A stretch of DNA of 64,000 nt from IMCC26077 sp964418325 (lineage in GTDB: Bacteria; Actinomycetota; Actinomycetes; Nanopelagicales; Nanopelagicaceae): positions 74,612-138,611 of the forward strand of contig CAYQLC010000001.1 of the NCBI GenBank assembly GCA_964418325.1, written 5' to 3'. Position numbers and translations under genes: made by a program. Positions 1 to 7,675 of the stretch are shown here, piece by piece. Positions within the stretch are counted from its first letter, which is position 1, and the number at the start of each line of letters is the position of its first letter. Under the pieces are notes generated by a model, which was given only the letters and a program-made list of their open reading frames with translations, was not told the DNA's origin and searched no databases.

Positions 1-1
1 C

Positions 2-94
2 GTAGAAAACGTGCTGCCACATATTGCAGTTGATCGTGCAATCATCGAAAAGACCGACAACTCAGTGATGGATCTTCCAGAAAACGCTTTCTAG
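2..94 (+). CDS. 3' end of an unidentified protein (partial)
   Basis: An open frame enters from the left edge and stops at TAG 92-94, giving about 30 C-terminal residues that end in LPENAF. No motif can be recognised in so short a piece. Its stop codon lies just upstream of the proposed -10 element and GTG start of the next gene, so the two genes are almost contiguous. I cannot assign a function. Confidence 0.5.
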   Translation, partial: VENVLPHIAVDRAIIEKTDNSVMDLPENAF

Positions 95-100
95 TACACT
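95..100 (+). promoter_or_regulatory. -10 element of a probable leaderless promoter (DMT permease)
   Basis: TACACT fits the TANNNT -10 pattern and lies exactly 6 nt before the GTG at 107. No Shine-Dalgarno sequence precedes that GTG, so transcription probably begins at the start codon. Confidence 0.45.
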
Positions 101-106
101 CACCCG

Positions 107-1027
107 GTGCGCAGATACACCGGTGAGATCCTTGTTATCTCGAGCGCTTTCTTCTTCGCGACCACTGGCGTCATGGCTAAACTCATCATCGCTGGTGGTA
201 TTAGCCCCGTACGTCTGACTCAAATTCGAGTAACCGGCGTATTTTTAGCGCTTCTCCTCTTCCTATTTCTGACCAACCGAGAGGCGCTCCGGGTTACCCG
301 AAAGGAGTTACCCAACCTCATCTTGATGGGCATTATCGGGATTGCTGGGGTGCAAGCCTTCTATTTCTTTGCCGTTACTCGGATGCCGGTGAGTATTACG
401 TTGGTTATCGAATTTACCGCTCCAATCTGGATTGCAATCTTCATTCGCTTCTTCCGTCACCAAATCGTCAAACCGATGATGTGGTGGGGTATTGGAACTG
501 CTCTTGCCGGACTCTTACTCGTTACTGAGATTTGGAGTGGACTCAAGCTCGATGGCCTCGGAGTTCTTGCAGCGTTCATCGATGCGCTCTGTCTTGCCTA
601 CTACTTCCTTCGACTCGAAGCCACTGTGAAGACTCGGAACGGCTTAAGTCTGTTGGTTTATGTCTTTGGCTTTGCCACGCTTGCACTAGCAATAGTCCAA
701 CCACCCTGGACTTTTCCCACCGAAATCTTCACCGCGCAACTTTCCCTTGAGGAGTTGAGCCCGGGAAATTTCATTACTGGATGGCATTTGATTGCAATCT
801 TGATAATTTTTGGATCCATTACTCCATATATATTCATCACCTATGGCGTAAAGAGCATTCCAGCATCGCAGGCGAGTGTGATTGCAATGCTCGAGCCAGT
901 TATTGCTGGTGGAATTGCTTGGTTAGTTTTAAGTGAAGCGCTAACACCACTTCAGATTGTTGGTGGAGCAACGGTATTAGTGGGAATTTATCTCACCGAA
1001 CGTGCACGACAAGGAGCACATCAATAA
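107..1027 (+). CDS. EamA/DMT-family inner-membrane transporter
   Basis: A 306-residue protein with about ten hydrophobic segments arranged as two EamA repeats (roughly residues 8-140 and 150-300). This is the standard size and layout of drug/metabolite transporter superfamily permeases, which export or import small metabolites across the cytoplasmic membrane. The second repeat contains the typical run ASVIAMLEPVIAG. The substrate cannot be told from sequence. The GTG start is chosen because it begins just before the first membrane segment and carries a leaderless-type -10. The stop lies 3 nt from the convergent dnaB stop. Confidence 0.88.
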   Translation: MRRYTGEILVISSAFFFATTGVMAKLIIAGGISPVRLTQIRVTGVFLALLLFLFLTNREALRVTRKELPNLILMGIIGIAGVQAFYFFAVTRMPVSITLVIEFTAPIWIAIFIRFFRHQIVKPMMWWGIGTALAGLLLVTEIWSGLKLDGLGVLAAFIDALCLAYYFLRLEATVKTRNGLSLLVYVFGFATLALAIVQPPWTFPTEIFTAQLSLEELSPGNFITGWHLIAILIIFGSITPYIFITYGVKSIPASQASVIAMLEPVIAGGIAWLVLSEALTPLQIVGGATVLVGIYLTERARQGAHQ

Positions 1028-1030
1028 CTT

Positions 1031-2386
1031 CTACAGTTGTTGAGCCATATCAACAAAGCGCGAGAAGTGGCCCTGGAAGGCAACCGTCACTGTTTTCGTT
1101 GGACCATTACGGTGTTTAGCGACAATGAGATCTGCCTCGCCTTGACGAGGAGAATCGCGCTCATAGACATCTTCACGATGGAGCAAGATGACCATGTCAG
1201 CATCCTGTTCGATAGAACCAGACTCACGAAGATCGGAGAGCATTGGTCGTTTATCAGAGCGTTGCTCCGGAGATCGGTTGAGCTGCGAGATAGCTACGAC
1301 AGGGCAATCGAGCTCCTTCGCAAGAAGTTTTAATTGGCGGGAGAATTCGGAAACCTCTTGTTGACGATTCTCTACGCGTTTTCCACTTGTCATCAACTGT
1401 AGGTAGTCGATGATGACCAATTTGAGGTTATGGCGCTGCTTGAGGCGGCGGGCTTTTGCGCGAATTTCCATAATGTTGAGGTTAGGAGAATCATCGATAA
1501 AAAGTGGCGCATTGGAGATATCGCCTACGCGACGGGCAAGGCGAGTCCATTCATCATCGCTCAGATTTCCTGAACGCATATTCTGAAGGGGGACTCGAGC
1601 TTCAGCAGAGAGCATACGCATAGTGATCTCGCTCTTACCCATTTCTAGCGAGAAAATAACCGAGGTGAGGCCATGTTTGATTGAAGCATTCCGCGCCAAA
1701 TCCAAACCAAGGGTGGACTTACCGATAGCAGGACGAGCAGCAAGAACGACCATATTTCCAGGATGAAGCCCATTGGTTAATTCATCAAGATCCTTAAACC
1801 CCGTTGGCACTCCGGTGAGCTGCCCATCGCGCGCACCAATTGCCTCAATCTCATCGAGTGTTCCCGGAAGAAGCGTATTGAGTTGCTGATAATCCTCGCT
1901 TACACGCCGTTCAGTTACCGCGTAAACCTCCGCTTGAGCAACATCGACAGCATCGTCGACATCGCCCTCGCTCGCATAACCAATCTGCACAATCTTTGTT
2001 CCCGCTTCAACGAGGCGGCGGAGTATTGCGCGTTCGCGGACAATCTTTCCGTAATAGCCCGCATTGGCCGCAGTAGGCACTGATGCGATGAGAGTGTGCA
2101 AGTAGGGAGCGCCACCCACTCGCGTGAGATCACCATTACGAGTTAATTCAGCTGAGACCGTGACTGCATCGACAGGTTCGCCTCGGCCATAGAGATCAAG
2201 AATCGTCTCGAAGATTGTTTGATGAGCAGGGCGATAGAAATCATTTCCTCGAAGTGTTTCGACCACATCAGCAATCGCATCTTTGCTCAGCAACATTCCA
2301 CCGAGAACGCCCTGCTCGGCTACCGTGTCATTAGGCGGAACTCGTTCAAAACCATCGCCACGTTGCGGAAGTTCAGCAACAGACAT
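1031..2386 (-). CDS. dnaB: Replicative DNA helicase DnaB
   Basis: The hexameric helicase that unwinds DNA ahead of the replication fork. The 451-residue protein has the N-terminal DnaB domain (about 18-120) and a RecA-type motor with Walker A RPAIGKST near residue 220 and the DYLQLM segment of Walker B. The ATG at 2386 is preferred over an in-frame start 30 nt upstream because a strong GAGGAGGTG ribosome-binding site sits 5 nt before it. No intein is present, unlike in some mycobacterial dnaB genes. It follows rplI, as in most Actinobacteria, but across a roughly 300-base spacer with its own signals. Confidence 0.97.
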   Translation of the reverse strand: MSVAELPQRGDGFERVPPNDTVAEQGVLGGMLLSKDAIADVVETLRGNDFYRPAHQTIFETILDLYGRGEPVDAVTVSAELTRNGDLTRVGGAPYLHTLIASVPTAANAGYYGKIVRERAILRRLVEAGTKIVQIGYASEGDVDDAVDVAQAEVYAVTERRVSEDYQQLNTLLPGTLDEIEAIGARDGQLTGVPTGFKDLDELTNGLHPGNMVVLAARPAIGKSTLGLDLARNASIKHGLTSVIFSLEMGKSEITMRMLSAEARVPLQNMRSGNLSDDEWTRLARRVGDISNAPLFIDDSPNLNIMEIRAKARRLKQRHNLKLVIIDYLQLMTSGKRVENRQQEVSEFSRQLKLLAKELDCPVVAISQLNRSPEQRSDKRPMLSDLRESGSIEQDADMVILLHREDVYERDSPRQGEADLIVAKHRNGPTKTVTVAFQGHFSRFVDMAQQL

Positions 2387-2432
2387 AGAGCACCTCCTCG
2401 AAGATGGCCAGAACACTCATCTACTGAGCGCG

Positions 2433-2438
2433 ACTATA
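2433..2438 (-). promoter_or_regulatory. Possible dnaB -10 element
   Basis: On the minus strand TATAGT lies about 46 nt upstream of the dnaB ATG. No convincing -35 is visible at 16-18 nt. The assignment rests on the hexamer and position only. Confidence 0.3.
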
Positions 2439-2646
2439 GAAGCACCCGGTGACAAGAGTGATGAGGGTGTGGGTCTGGGTGTTAGAGGTGGTGTGGGAAA
2501 GGGCCAGACAACTGTTGATGGCCTGTGGATGAACTGGGGAGAAGTGCCCACCTCTCCAGGATTACCTGCAGAAATAGTGGCCAACGCCTGTGGAGAGAGA
2601 AAAAAATGGCCATCTCACCAGATGGACAGGAGCAGGCTAGATAAGC

Positions 2647-2678
2647 AAGTGGCCCCCGAGAATTCTCGAGGGCCACTT
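2647..2678 (-). terminator. Terminator-like hairpin after rplI
   Basis: Two 14-nt arms (2647-2660 and 2665-2678) pair fully apart from one G-U, around an AATT loop. The position, 17 nt past the rplI stop, suggests the end of the rpsF-ssb-rpsR-rplI operon. The downstream U-tract is poor, so termination may be partial and let some transcript read into dnaB. Confidence 0.7.
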
Positions 2679-2694
2679 ACAGAGCACTAACAAT

Positions 2695-3141
2695 TTAAGC
2701 AGGAACAACTTCCACTGCAACATTTGCTGAGACATTTGAAGCGAGCGAGATCTTCACCACGTGGCGACCAAGGCTCTTAATGTGGCCATTGGTCTTAATG
2801 CGATGGCGATCAAGTTCGATACCAGTTGCTGCCTTAACGGCGAGCGCAATATCTTTTTCGGTAACTGAACCGAAGAGACGCCCTGCGCTACCAACTTTGG
2901 CACCCACTGTGATGCCTGCACCTTCAAGTGCAGATTTAATTTCGCGAGCATGCTCAACATCGCGAATCTCACGAGCCTTTCGTGCGCGACGGATTGAGGT
3001 GATCTGCTTCTCTCCTCCGAGCGACCAGGCGATTGCCTTGCCGCGAGGAATGAGGAAATTCCGTCCAAATCCATCTTTCACAGTAACGACATCCCCTGGA
3101 TGTCCAAGGCCTGCAACCTCTTGGGTAAGAATAAGTTTCAT
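2695..3141 (-). CDS. rplI: 50S ribosomal protein L9
   Basis: L9 binds 23S rRNA at the base of the L1 stalk and helps maintain reading frame. The 148-residue length is normal. The N-terminal domain begins MKLILTQEVAGLGHPGDVV, the family hallmark, followed by the long connecting helix and the C-terminal rRNA-binding domain. GGGGGAG precedes the ATG at 3141. It is the last gene of the rpsF-ssb-rpsR-rplI operon, which is followed by a strong hairpin. Confidence 0.98.
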   Translation of the reverse strand: MKLILTQEVAGLGHPGDVVTVKDGFGRNFLIPRGKAIAWSLGGEKQITSIRRARKAREIRDVEHAREIKSALEGAGITVGAKVGSAGRLFGSVTEKDIALAVKAATGIELDRHRIKTNGHIKSLGRHVVKISLASNVSANVAVEVVPA

Positions 3142-3155
3142 AGTCTTACTCCCCC

Positions 3156-3425
3156 TTACCGAGCTGTAGATGTGTAGGGAAGCAGCGCCATCTCACGCGC
3201 GTTCTTAATTGCTCGCGCAAGTTCGCGCTGTTGTTGAACACTTACACCGGTAATTCGACGAGAACGAATCTTGCCACGATCGGAGATAAAGCGACGGAGC
3301 AGATTTGTATCTTTGTAATCGATGTAATCAAGTTTATCGAGGGGATTTGGCTTCTTCTTAAATGGCTTGAGCTGCGCTGCAGCCTTGCCACGAGGGGCCT
3401 TTCCCTTTTTCTCTTTGGATCCCAT
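3156..3425 (-). CDS. rpsR: 30S ribosomal protein S18
   Basis: S18 pairs with S6 on the platform of the small subunit. The 89-residue protein contains the family core DYKDTNLLRRFISDRGKI and the RRITG segment. It has no cysteine, so it is the zinc-independent (C-minus) form. It lies 14 nt before rplI and 31 nt after ssb in the operon. Confidence 0.98.
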   Translation of the reverse strand: MGSKEKKGKAPRGKAAAQLKPFKKKPNPLDKLDYIDYKDTNLLRRFISDRGKIRSRRITGVSVQQQRELARAIKNAREMALLPYTSTAR

Positions 3426-3456
3426 GTTTTCTCCTTATAAATATCTGATATTTGGT

Positions 3457-3942
3457 TTAGAACGGAGGTTCGTCGTTGGCGCCGACTGGTGAACCCCAAG
3501 AACCGGATGCGGCCCATGGATCGTCGTTACCACCGCTTGATGAAGCGCCAGCAGAGCCTGCGCTCGCCCCTGTTCGATTGGTCTTAGAAACCTTGGCAGT
3601 TGCATTGCGAAGTGATGGACCGACTTCGTCGACCTCAATCTCATACACAGTGCGCTTCTCGCCCTCTTTTGTCTCGTAAGAACGTTGCTTCAAACGTCCT
3701 TGGACTATGACTCGCATTCCGCGGGTAAGTGATTCGGCTACATTCTCGGCAGCTTGTCGCCAGACATTGCATGAGAGATAGAGGGAATCTCCATCTTTCC
3801 ATTCGTTCGTTGCCTTATCTAGGTAACGAGGAGTCGAGGCGATGCGAAATTTCGCAACTGCCGCGCCATTTGGTGTGAAGCGCAACTCTGGATCGTCAAC
3901 AAGATTGCCGATGATGGTGATTACTGTATCTCCAGCAGCCAT
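3457..3942 (-). CDS. ssb: Single-stranded DNA-binding protein
   Basis: Coats single-stranded DNA in replication and repair. Residues 1-110 form the OB fold (start AAGDTVITIIGNLVDDPELR). A Gly/Ser-rich linker follows, then the acidic tip DEPPF that recruits partner proteins. The 161-residue length is normal. ATG 3942 has a purine-rich GAAGAAGG upstream. It sits between rpsF and rpsR as in other Actinobacteria. Confidence 0.98.
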   Translation of the reverse strand: MAAGDTVITIIGNLVDDPELRFTPNGAAVAKFRIASTPRYLDKATNEWKDGDSLYLSCNVWRQAAENVAESLTRGMRVIVQGRLKQRSYETKEGEKRTVYEIEVDEVGPSLRNATAKVSKTNRTGASAGSAGASSSGGNDDPWAASGSWGSPVGANDEPPF

Positions 3943-3993
3943 CTGAATACCTTCTTCTCTATCTACTCGTAGTTATTACTTATTTATAAATTA

Positions 3994-4281
3994 TTACTTA
4001 CCGGGACGGATTACTTTTGTGCGAAGCACTGCTTCGTTGAGATTGAGTTGGCGATCCAACTCTTTGACTGCTGCCGGCTCACATTTCATATCGACAACTG
4101 CGTAGATGCCCTCAGGCTTCTTTGCAATCTCGAATGCCATTCGGCGGCGGCCCCAAATATCAAGACGATCTACCGAACCACCAGAATCCTTGATGATTTT
4201 GAGATATGTCTCTAGTGAAGGAGCAACGGTCCGTTCCTCAAGATCTGGGTCGAGGATGACCATCATTTCGTAACGTCGCAT
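3994..4281 (-). CDS. rpsF: 30S ribosomal protein S6
   Basis: S6 binds the central domain of 16S rRNA as a heterodimer with S18. It is 95 residues from the ATG at 4281 (MRRYEMMVILDPDLEERTV). The upstream GTG at 4290 is rejected because it lies inside the AGGAGG ribosome-binding site. It is the first gene of the rpsF-ssb-rpsR-rplI operon and has a structured leader that could be controlled by the S6:S18 complex. Confidence 0.97.
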   Translation of the reverse strand: MRRYEMMVILDPDLEERTVAPSLETYLKIIKDSGGSVDRLDIWGRRRMAFEIAKKPEGIYAVVDMKCEPAAVKELDRQLNLNEAVLRTKVIRPGK

Positions 4282-4289
4282 AATCCCCA

Positions 4290-4331
4290 CCTCCTCTGGA
4301 CTAAACGGCTACGGTCGTTCCGTAGCAGGAG
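4290..4331 (-). promoter_or_regulatory. rpsF leader structure, candidate S6:S18-responsive element
   Basis: On the minus strand a 7-bp hairpin (4308-4326, GCTACGG/CCGTAGC with a 5-nt loop) lies inside an outer pairing of CTCCT (4327-4331) with AGGAG of the rpsF ribosome-binding site (4291-4295). The unpaired side strand begins CG directly after the hairpin. An SD-sequestering two-stem leader is the known form of the S6:S18-binding rpsF leader in many bacteria. The match to the conserved CCG bulge of that family is only approximate. Confidence 0.45.
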
Positions 4332-4396
4332 GGTTATTGCGTAGGGCGTAATCTATCGCCCCCCAGCGACACGGGCGAAATCCTTGGGGAGGGCCG

Positions 4397-4402
4397 TAGG
4401 CT
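4397..4402 (+). promoter_or_regulatory. -10 element of a probable leaderless promoter (FemX-like gene)
   Basis: TAGGCT lies exactly 6 nt before the GTG at 4409. The only purine-rich stretch (GGGGAGGG) is too far from the GTG to act as a ribosome-binding site. Confidence 0.45.
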
Positions 4403-4408
4403 CCACCT

Positions 4409-5533
4409 GTGGAGATTCGCCAAATATCAAGCGCGGAGCACCAGGCATTCCTTATATATAGGAGCGATCTCGACCCCTCCTTCCTCCAATCCCCATCGTG
4501 GGGTGAGGTGAAAAAGGGGGCATGGCGCTACGAATCGATCGGTTTCTTTGAAGGCCCCGATAAGAAAGAGTTGGTCGGCGCTGCCCTCATCCTCGCCCGC
4601 AAGGCGCCGAAGATCAATAAGTACTTCTTCTACATACCTGAAGGCCCCACACTTCCTGCTGACAAATACGAGCAAGCACTTTCACTCCTTACCGCTTACG
4701 CAAAAAGTCGTGGAGCTTTCGCACTGCGAATTGGGCCAATGATTGTTAAAGCGCGATGGGAGGCAGATCTCATTAAAAGCGCGCTCGCCGACGAGAGTGC
4801 TACATCACTCAATTCACTCAATCCATCTTTCATCAATCCAACGGCGACATCGCTCGAAGAATTATTGATTGCGCAAGGATTCACAGCTAGTAATAATGAT
4901 CCTGATGGATTTGGCGCTGGCCAACCAAGATTCCTCTACCAACTCCCCATCAAAGATAAATCTCGTGATCAATTACTTAGCGGATTTAACCAACTCTGGC
5001 GCAGAAATATAAAAAAGAGTGAGAGCGAAGGTGTTCGAGTTCGCATAGGAAGCCGGGAAGACCTTTCAGACTTTCATGCAATTTATCTTGAGACTGCTGC
5101 TCGAGATAAATTCACGCCACGTCCGCTCTCGTATTTTCATCAAATGTGGGATGCATTTAATCAGGATAGTGCAGAACCCGAACTCGTATTATTCATTGCA
5201 GAGTGGAATGGAAATATTGTTGCTGCTTCAATTTACATCGAATTAGGATTTCACTCTTGGTATCTCTATGGTGCATCCAGTACTACTGGACGCGAAGCGC
5301 GACCCAGTAATGCAATTCAATGGGCGATGATGGAGCGTTCTCTTCAGAAAGGCGCACATATCTACGATTTGCGCGGAATCACAGCGACGCTTGATAAGGC
5401 AGACCCTCATGTCGGCCTACTCCAATTTAAAGTTGGCGTTGGTGGTCGAGCCGTTGAAGTGATGGGTGAGTGGGATTACGCGATCAATCCCCTCTTATAC
5501 ATAGCCTTTCGTGCATATCTGAATAGACGGTGA
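4409..5533 (+). CDS. FemAB/FemX-family peptidoglycan interpeptide-bridge aminoacyltransferase
   Basis: Family members transfer amino acids from aminoacyl-tRNA to the lysine or ornithine side chain of lipid II at the cytoplasmic membrane. The 374-residue length and the two GNAT-like halves fit. Seen motifs include FLQSPSWGEVK near the N-terminus, LWRRNIKKSE at the centre and a YDLRGI segment near the C-terminus that is typical of Fem proteins. The amino acid added is unknown. It is followed 12 nt later by an alanine-racemase-like gene, and PBP1 lies nearby, so the surroundings concern cell-wall assembly. Confidence 0.88.
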   Translation: MEIRQISSAEHQAFLIYRSDLDPSFLQSPSWGEVKKGAWRYESIGFFEGPDKKELVGAALILARKAPKINKYFFYIPEGPTLPADKYEQALSLLTAYAKSRGAFALRIGPMIVKARWEADLIKSALADESATSLNSLNPSFINPTATSLEELLIAQGFTASNNDPDGFGAGQPRFLYQLPIKDKSRDQLLSGFNQLWRRNIKKSESEGVRVRIGSREDLSDFHAIYLETAARDKFTPRPLSYFHQMWDAFNQDSAEPELVLFIAEWNGNIVAASIYIELGFHSWYLYGASSTTGREARPSNAIQWAMMERSLQKGAHIYDLRGITATLDKADPHVGLLQFKVGVGGRAVEVMGEWDYAINPLLYIAFRAYLNRR

Positions 5534-5545
5534 GAAGATAGCGCT

Positions 5546-6556
5546 ATGGGCAGATTAACTCTTCATGTGGATGGCGAACGATGGCGCCATCACATTGCTC
5601 ATTACGTTGCACGATTTCAGGGCGACCTCACCCCGGTGATTAAGGGCAATGGCTATGGATTTGGTATCCCCACTCTTGCGCGCGAAGCCACATCATTTCA
5701 AGCCCAGTCTGTTGCCTGCTATAGCGCAGAAGAGGCAGCGGTGATTCGCTCCCAATTCGAGGGTGATGTTTTGTTATTAGCGCCCACAGAGCACCTCCAC
5801 GAGAAGTGGATTATTCATACCATCGCGCCTATTACCGAGAAGTTCTCTGATAGGAAGCCTGAGCGTTTTCTCATCGAACTGCTCTCTCCCGTAAAAAGAC
5901 ATGGTTATCCTCCCTCCGATATTGCTCAAGCGCTGAAGAAATACTCCGAAAATGGGAGCTGTGAAGGACTTGCAATCCATCTTCCGATAGATCAGAGAAA
6001 ATCAGTAACCAATTGGATCAACGTTCAACTTAAATCAATCGAAGAACATGGAGTTACTCCAAACGATTTTCATAAAACTATCTGGATCTCGCATATCAGT
6101 GCAGAAGATCTTCTTTTACTTAAGAAAACCTGGCCCGAGATTCGCTGGCGAGTTCGGGTGGGCACCGATCTCTGGCTAGGTGCGCGTACCAGTCTTACTG
6201 CAACTGCAACCGTCATCGATCGTCACAAACTCTCGGCTAAGGAATTGATTGGTTACCGACAAAGCGCTCCTGGAAAAGGGTGGCTCGTGATTGCAGCTGG
6301 CGGAACAGCACAGGGAATCGGACTAGAGATACCTGCTCGAGGAGTGCGGGCTTTGATCAAGTCGATACTTCGTCTCTTTGGTTGGAATCCAAGCCCTTAC
6401 AGTTGGAACGGAAAATCACTTCCCTTTGCCGAGGCTCCACATATGCACAATTCTCTCCTTTACTTGAAAGGTGATGAGGCGCCTGAAATTGGTGAAGAAA
6501 TTGGTCTAAACGTTCGATTTACTACGACTACTTTTCACGAAATCGTTTTCGAGTAG
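5546..6556 (+). CDS. Alanine-racemase-like PLP-barrel protein, possibly not a racemase
   Basis: The N-terminal half matches the alanine racemase PLP barrel: VIKGNGYGFG (about residues 32-41) carries the PLP lysine. The C-terminal part resembles the racemase beta domain, with RVGTDLWLGAR and LKGDEAPEIGEEIGL. Where alanine racemases have a GYxDG segment carrying the catalytic tyrosine, this protein reads GGTAQG, so that tyrosine appears lost. At 336 residues it is slightly short. It is coupled to the FemX-like gene, so a role in wall amino-acid metabolism is likely. Its 3' end overlaps the convergent membrane-protein gene by 51 bases. Confidence 0.75.
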   Translation: MGRLTLHVDGERWRHHIAHYVARFQGDLTPVIKGNGYGFGIPTLAREATSFQAQSVACYSAEEAAVIRSQFEGDVLLLAPTEHLHEKWIIHTIAPITEKFSDRKPERFLIELLSPVKRHGYPPSDIAQALKKYSENGSCEGLAIHLPIDQRKSVTNWINVQLKSIEEHGVTPNDFHKTIWISHISAEDLLLLKKTWPEIRWRVRVGTDLWLGARTSLTATATVIDRHKLSAKELIGYRQSAPGKGWLVIAAGGTAQGIGLEIPARGVRALIKSILRLFGWNPSPYSWNGKSLPFAEAPHMHNSLLYLKGDEAPEIGEEIGLNVRFTTTTFHEIVFE

Positions 6557-7675
6557 ATATATTGCATAAGCTGCAAGAGCCAACAAGCTCACGATTCGTA
6601 AGACGCTAAAAAGTATGTATATCTCGTTTGAGATACCTCCGCTCTCTTCGAGCACAGTGAGCAAGTGACGCCAAATGGCGAATTGATAGAGAAGCTCGCC
6701 AGCTTGCCAAATGAGAAATAGCCCGTAGAAAACTCTGTTCTTTGGAAAGAATAAAATCGCGACCACTGTTAACCAGAGTACATACTGAGGTGAGTACACC
6801 TTATTTAAAGTAAAGAAAATTACTGACACTAAAAAAATGTTTCCAAATAAATGTTCACGATACCGGATATAACACCCTATTAGTAATGCAGCGACTAAGG
6901 GTGTAGCAATCCAGTTGAGATTTGAGATCCATGTTCCTTGAAGAGAGAGTAAATACCAAATAGATCCAAAATCTACCCCGCGCTCATAATTGAAGCGATA
7001 GAACTTTAACCAACCATCAAATTGGGTGAGGATGAAAGGCACATTAATGACCAGAGCGGAGAGTGTCAGTCCTTTGAGAAATTGCTTCCGGTCATATCCG
7101 TTCTTCCAGATTATGAGCAAAATGGGTACCAGATAAATCACAGGAAAGAATTTAAAGAAGATGCTGACAGTGAGAAAAACTCCAGCAGATGCGAAATGTT
7201 TACGTTCAATCGAGATTAATGCAAGGACCAAAGGTGCGATGGCCCAGATATCCCAATTGATAAATAATGCCGTAATCACCGCTGGGGCAAGAGAAAAAAG
7301 AAGCGCATTCTTACTGTTTAGTCTCTGTAATTGATAGATCACTAGAGAGTATGCCAAGGCAATTACTAATAGGTTCCATCTGAAAAATCCCAATAATCCT
7401 GCAGATCCATCTTCTGTGATGAGTGAAATCAGCCATATCCCAATTCCAGAGAGAATGGGATATTCGAGCGAGTCATTACCTTGGCCATAAGGCCAGATAT
7501 CTGAAGAGAATCCTCGCGCTTCATATAGAGCGGTAATGTCGGTGTAACACCCTTGCAGATACACATCCGGAGATATCCAACCGCCAGGGATGCAGCGTGC
7601 AAACTTAAGATAACTAATCGCTACAGCAAATATGGTGAGAAGCAGCACGCCCAAGGAGAGTGAGCGCGTGCGCAT
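6506..7675 (-). CDS. GT87-like (DUF2029) multi-spanning membrane protein
   Basis: A 389-residue protein with roughly ten membrane segments and a large extracytoplasmic N-terminal loop (YLQGCYTDITALYEARGF), typical of the polyprenol-phosphate-dependent mannosyltransferase-like family. The gene next to ponA in mycobacteria (Rv0051) is the same kind of protein, and the order is conserved here. It probably transfers sugars from lipid carriers to envelope glycans, but acceptor and donor are unknown. The ATG at 7675 overlaps the ponA TGA by one base (TGATG), so translation is likely coupled. Confidence 0.75.
   Translation of the reverse strand: MRTRSLSLGVLLLTIFAVAISYLKFARCIPGGWISPDVYLQGCYTDITALYEARGFSSDIWPYGQGNDSLEYPILSGIGIWLISLITEDGSAGLLGFFRWNLLVIALAYSLVIYQLQRLNSKNALLFSLAPAVITALFINWDIWAIAPLVLALISIERKHFASAGVFLTVSIFFKFFPVIYLVPILLIIWKNGYDRKQFLKGLTLSALVINVPFILTQFDGWLKFYRFNYERGVDFGSIWYLLSLQGTWISNLNWIATPLVAALLIGCYIRYREHLFGNIFLVSVIFFTLNKVYSPQYVLWLTVVAILFFPKNRVFYGLFLIWQAGELLYQFAIWRHLLTVLEESGGISNEIYILFSVLRIVSLLALAAYAIYLLENDFVKSSRSKSNV

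Larger units (their letters stand above)
2387..2694. other. rplI-dnaB intergenic spacer
   Basis: About 308 bases without a credible gene. It holds a hairpin after rplI (2647-2678) and a possible dnaB -10 (2433-2438). Open frames on the plus strand here have no ribosome-binding site and overlap dnaB. I see no RNA gene or repeat. Confidence 0.6.

Noticed and set aside
2283..2690. Plus-strand open frame of 135 codons over the dnaB start and spacer
   Set aside because: No ribosome-binding site, no recognisable protein pattern, and it is antisense to a certain gene.
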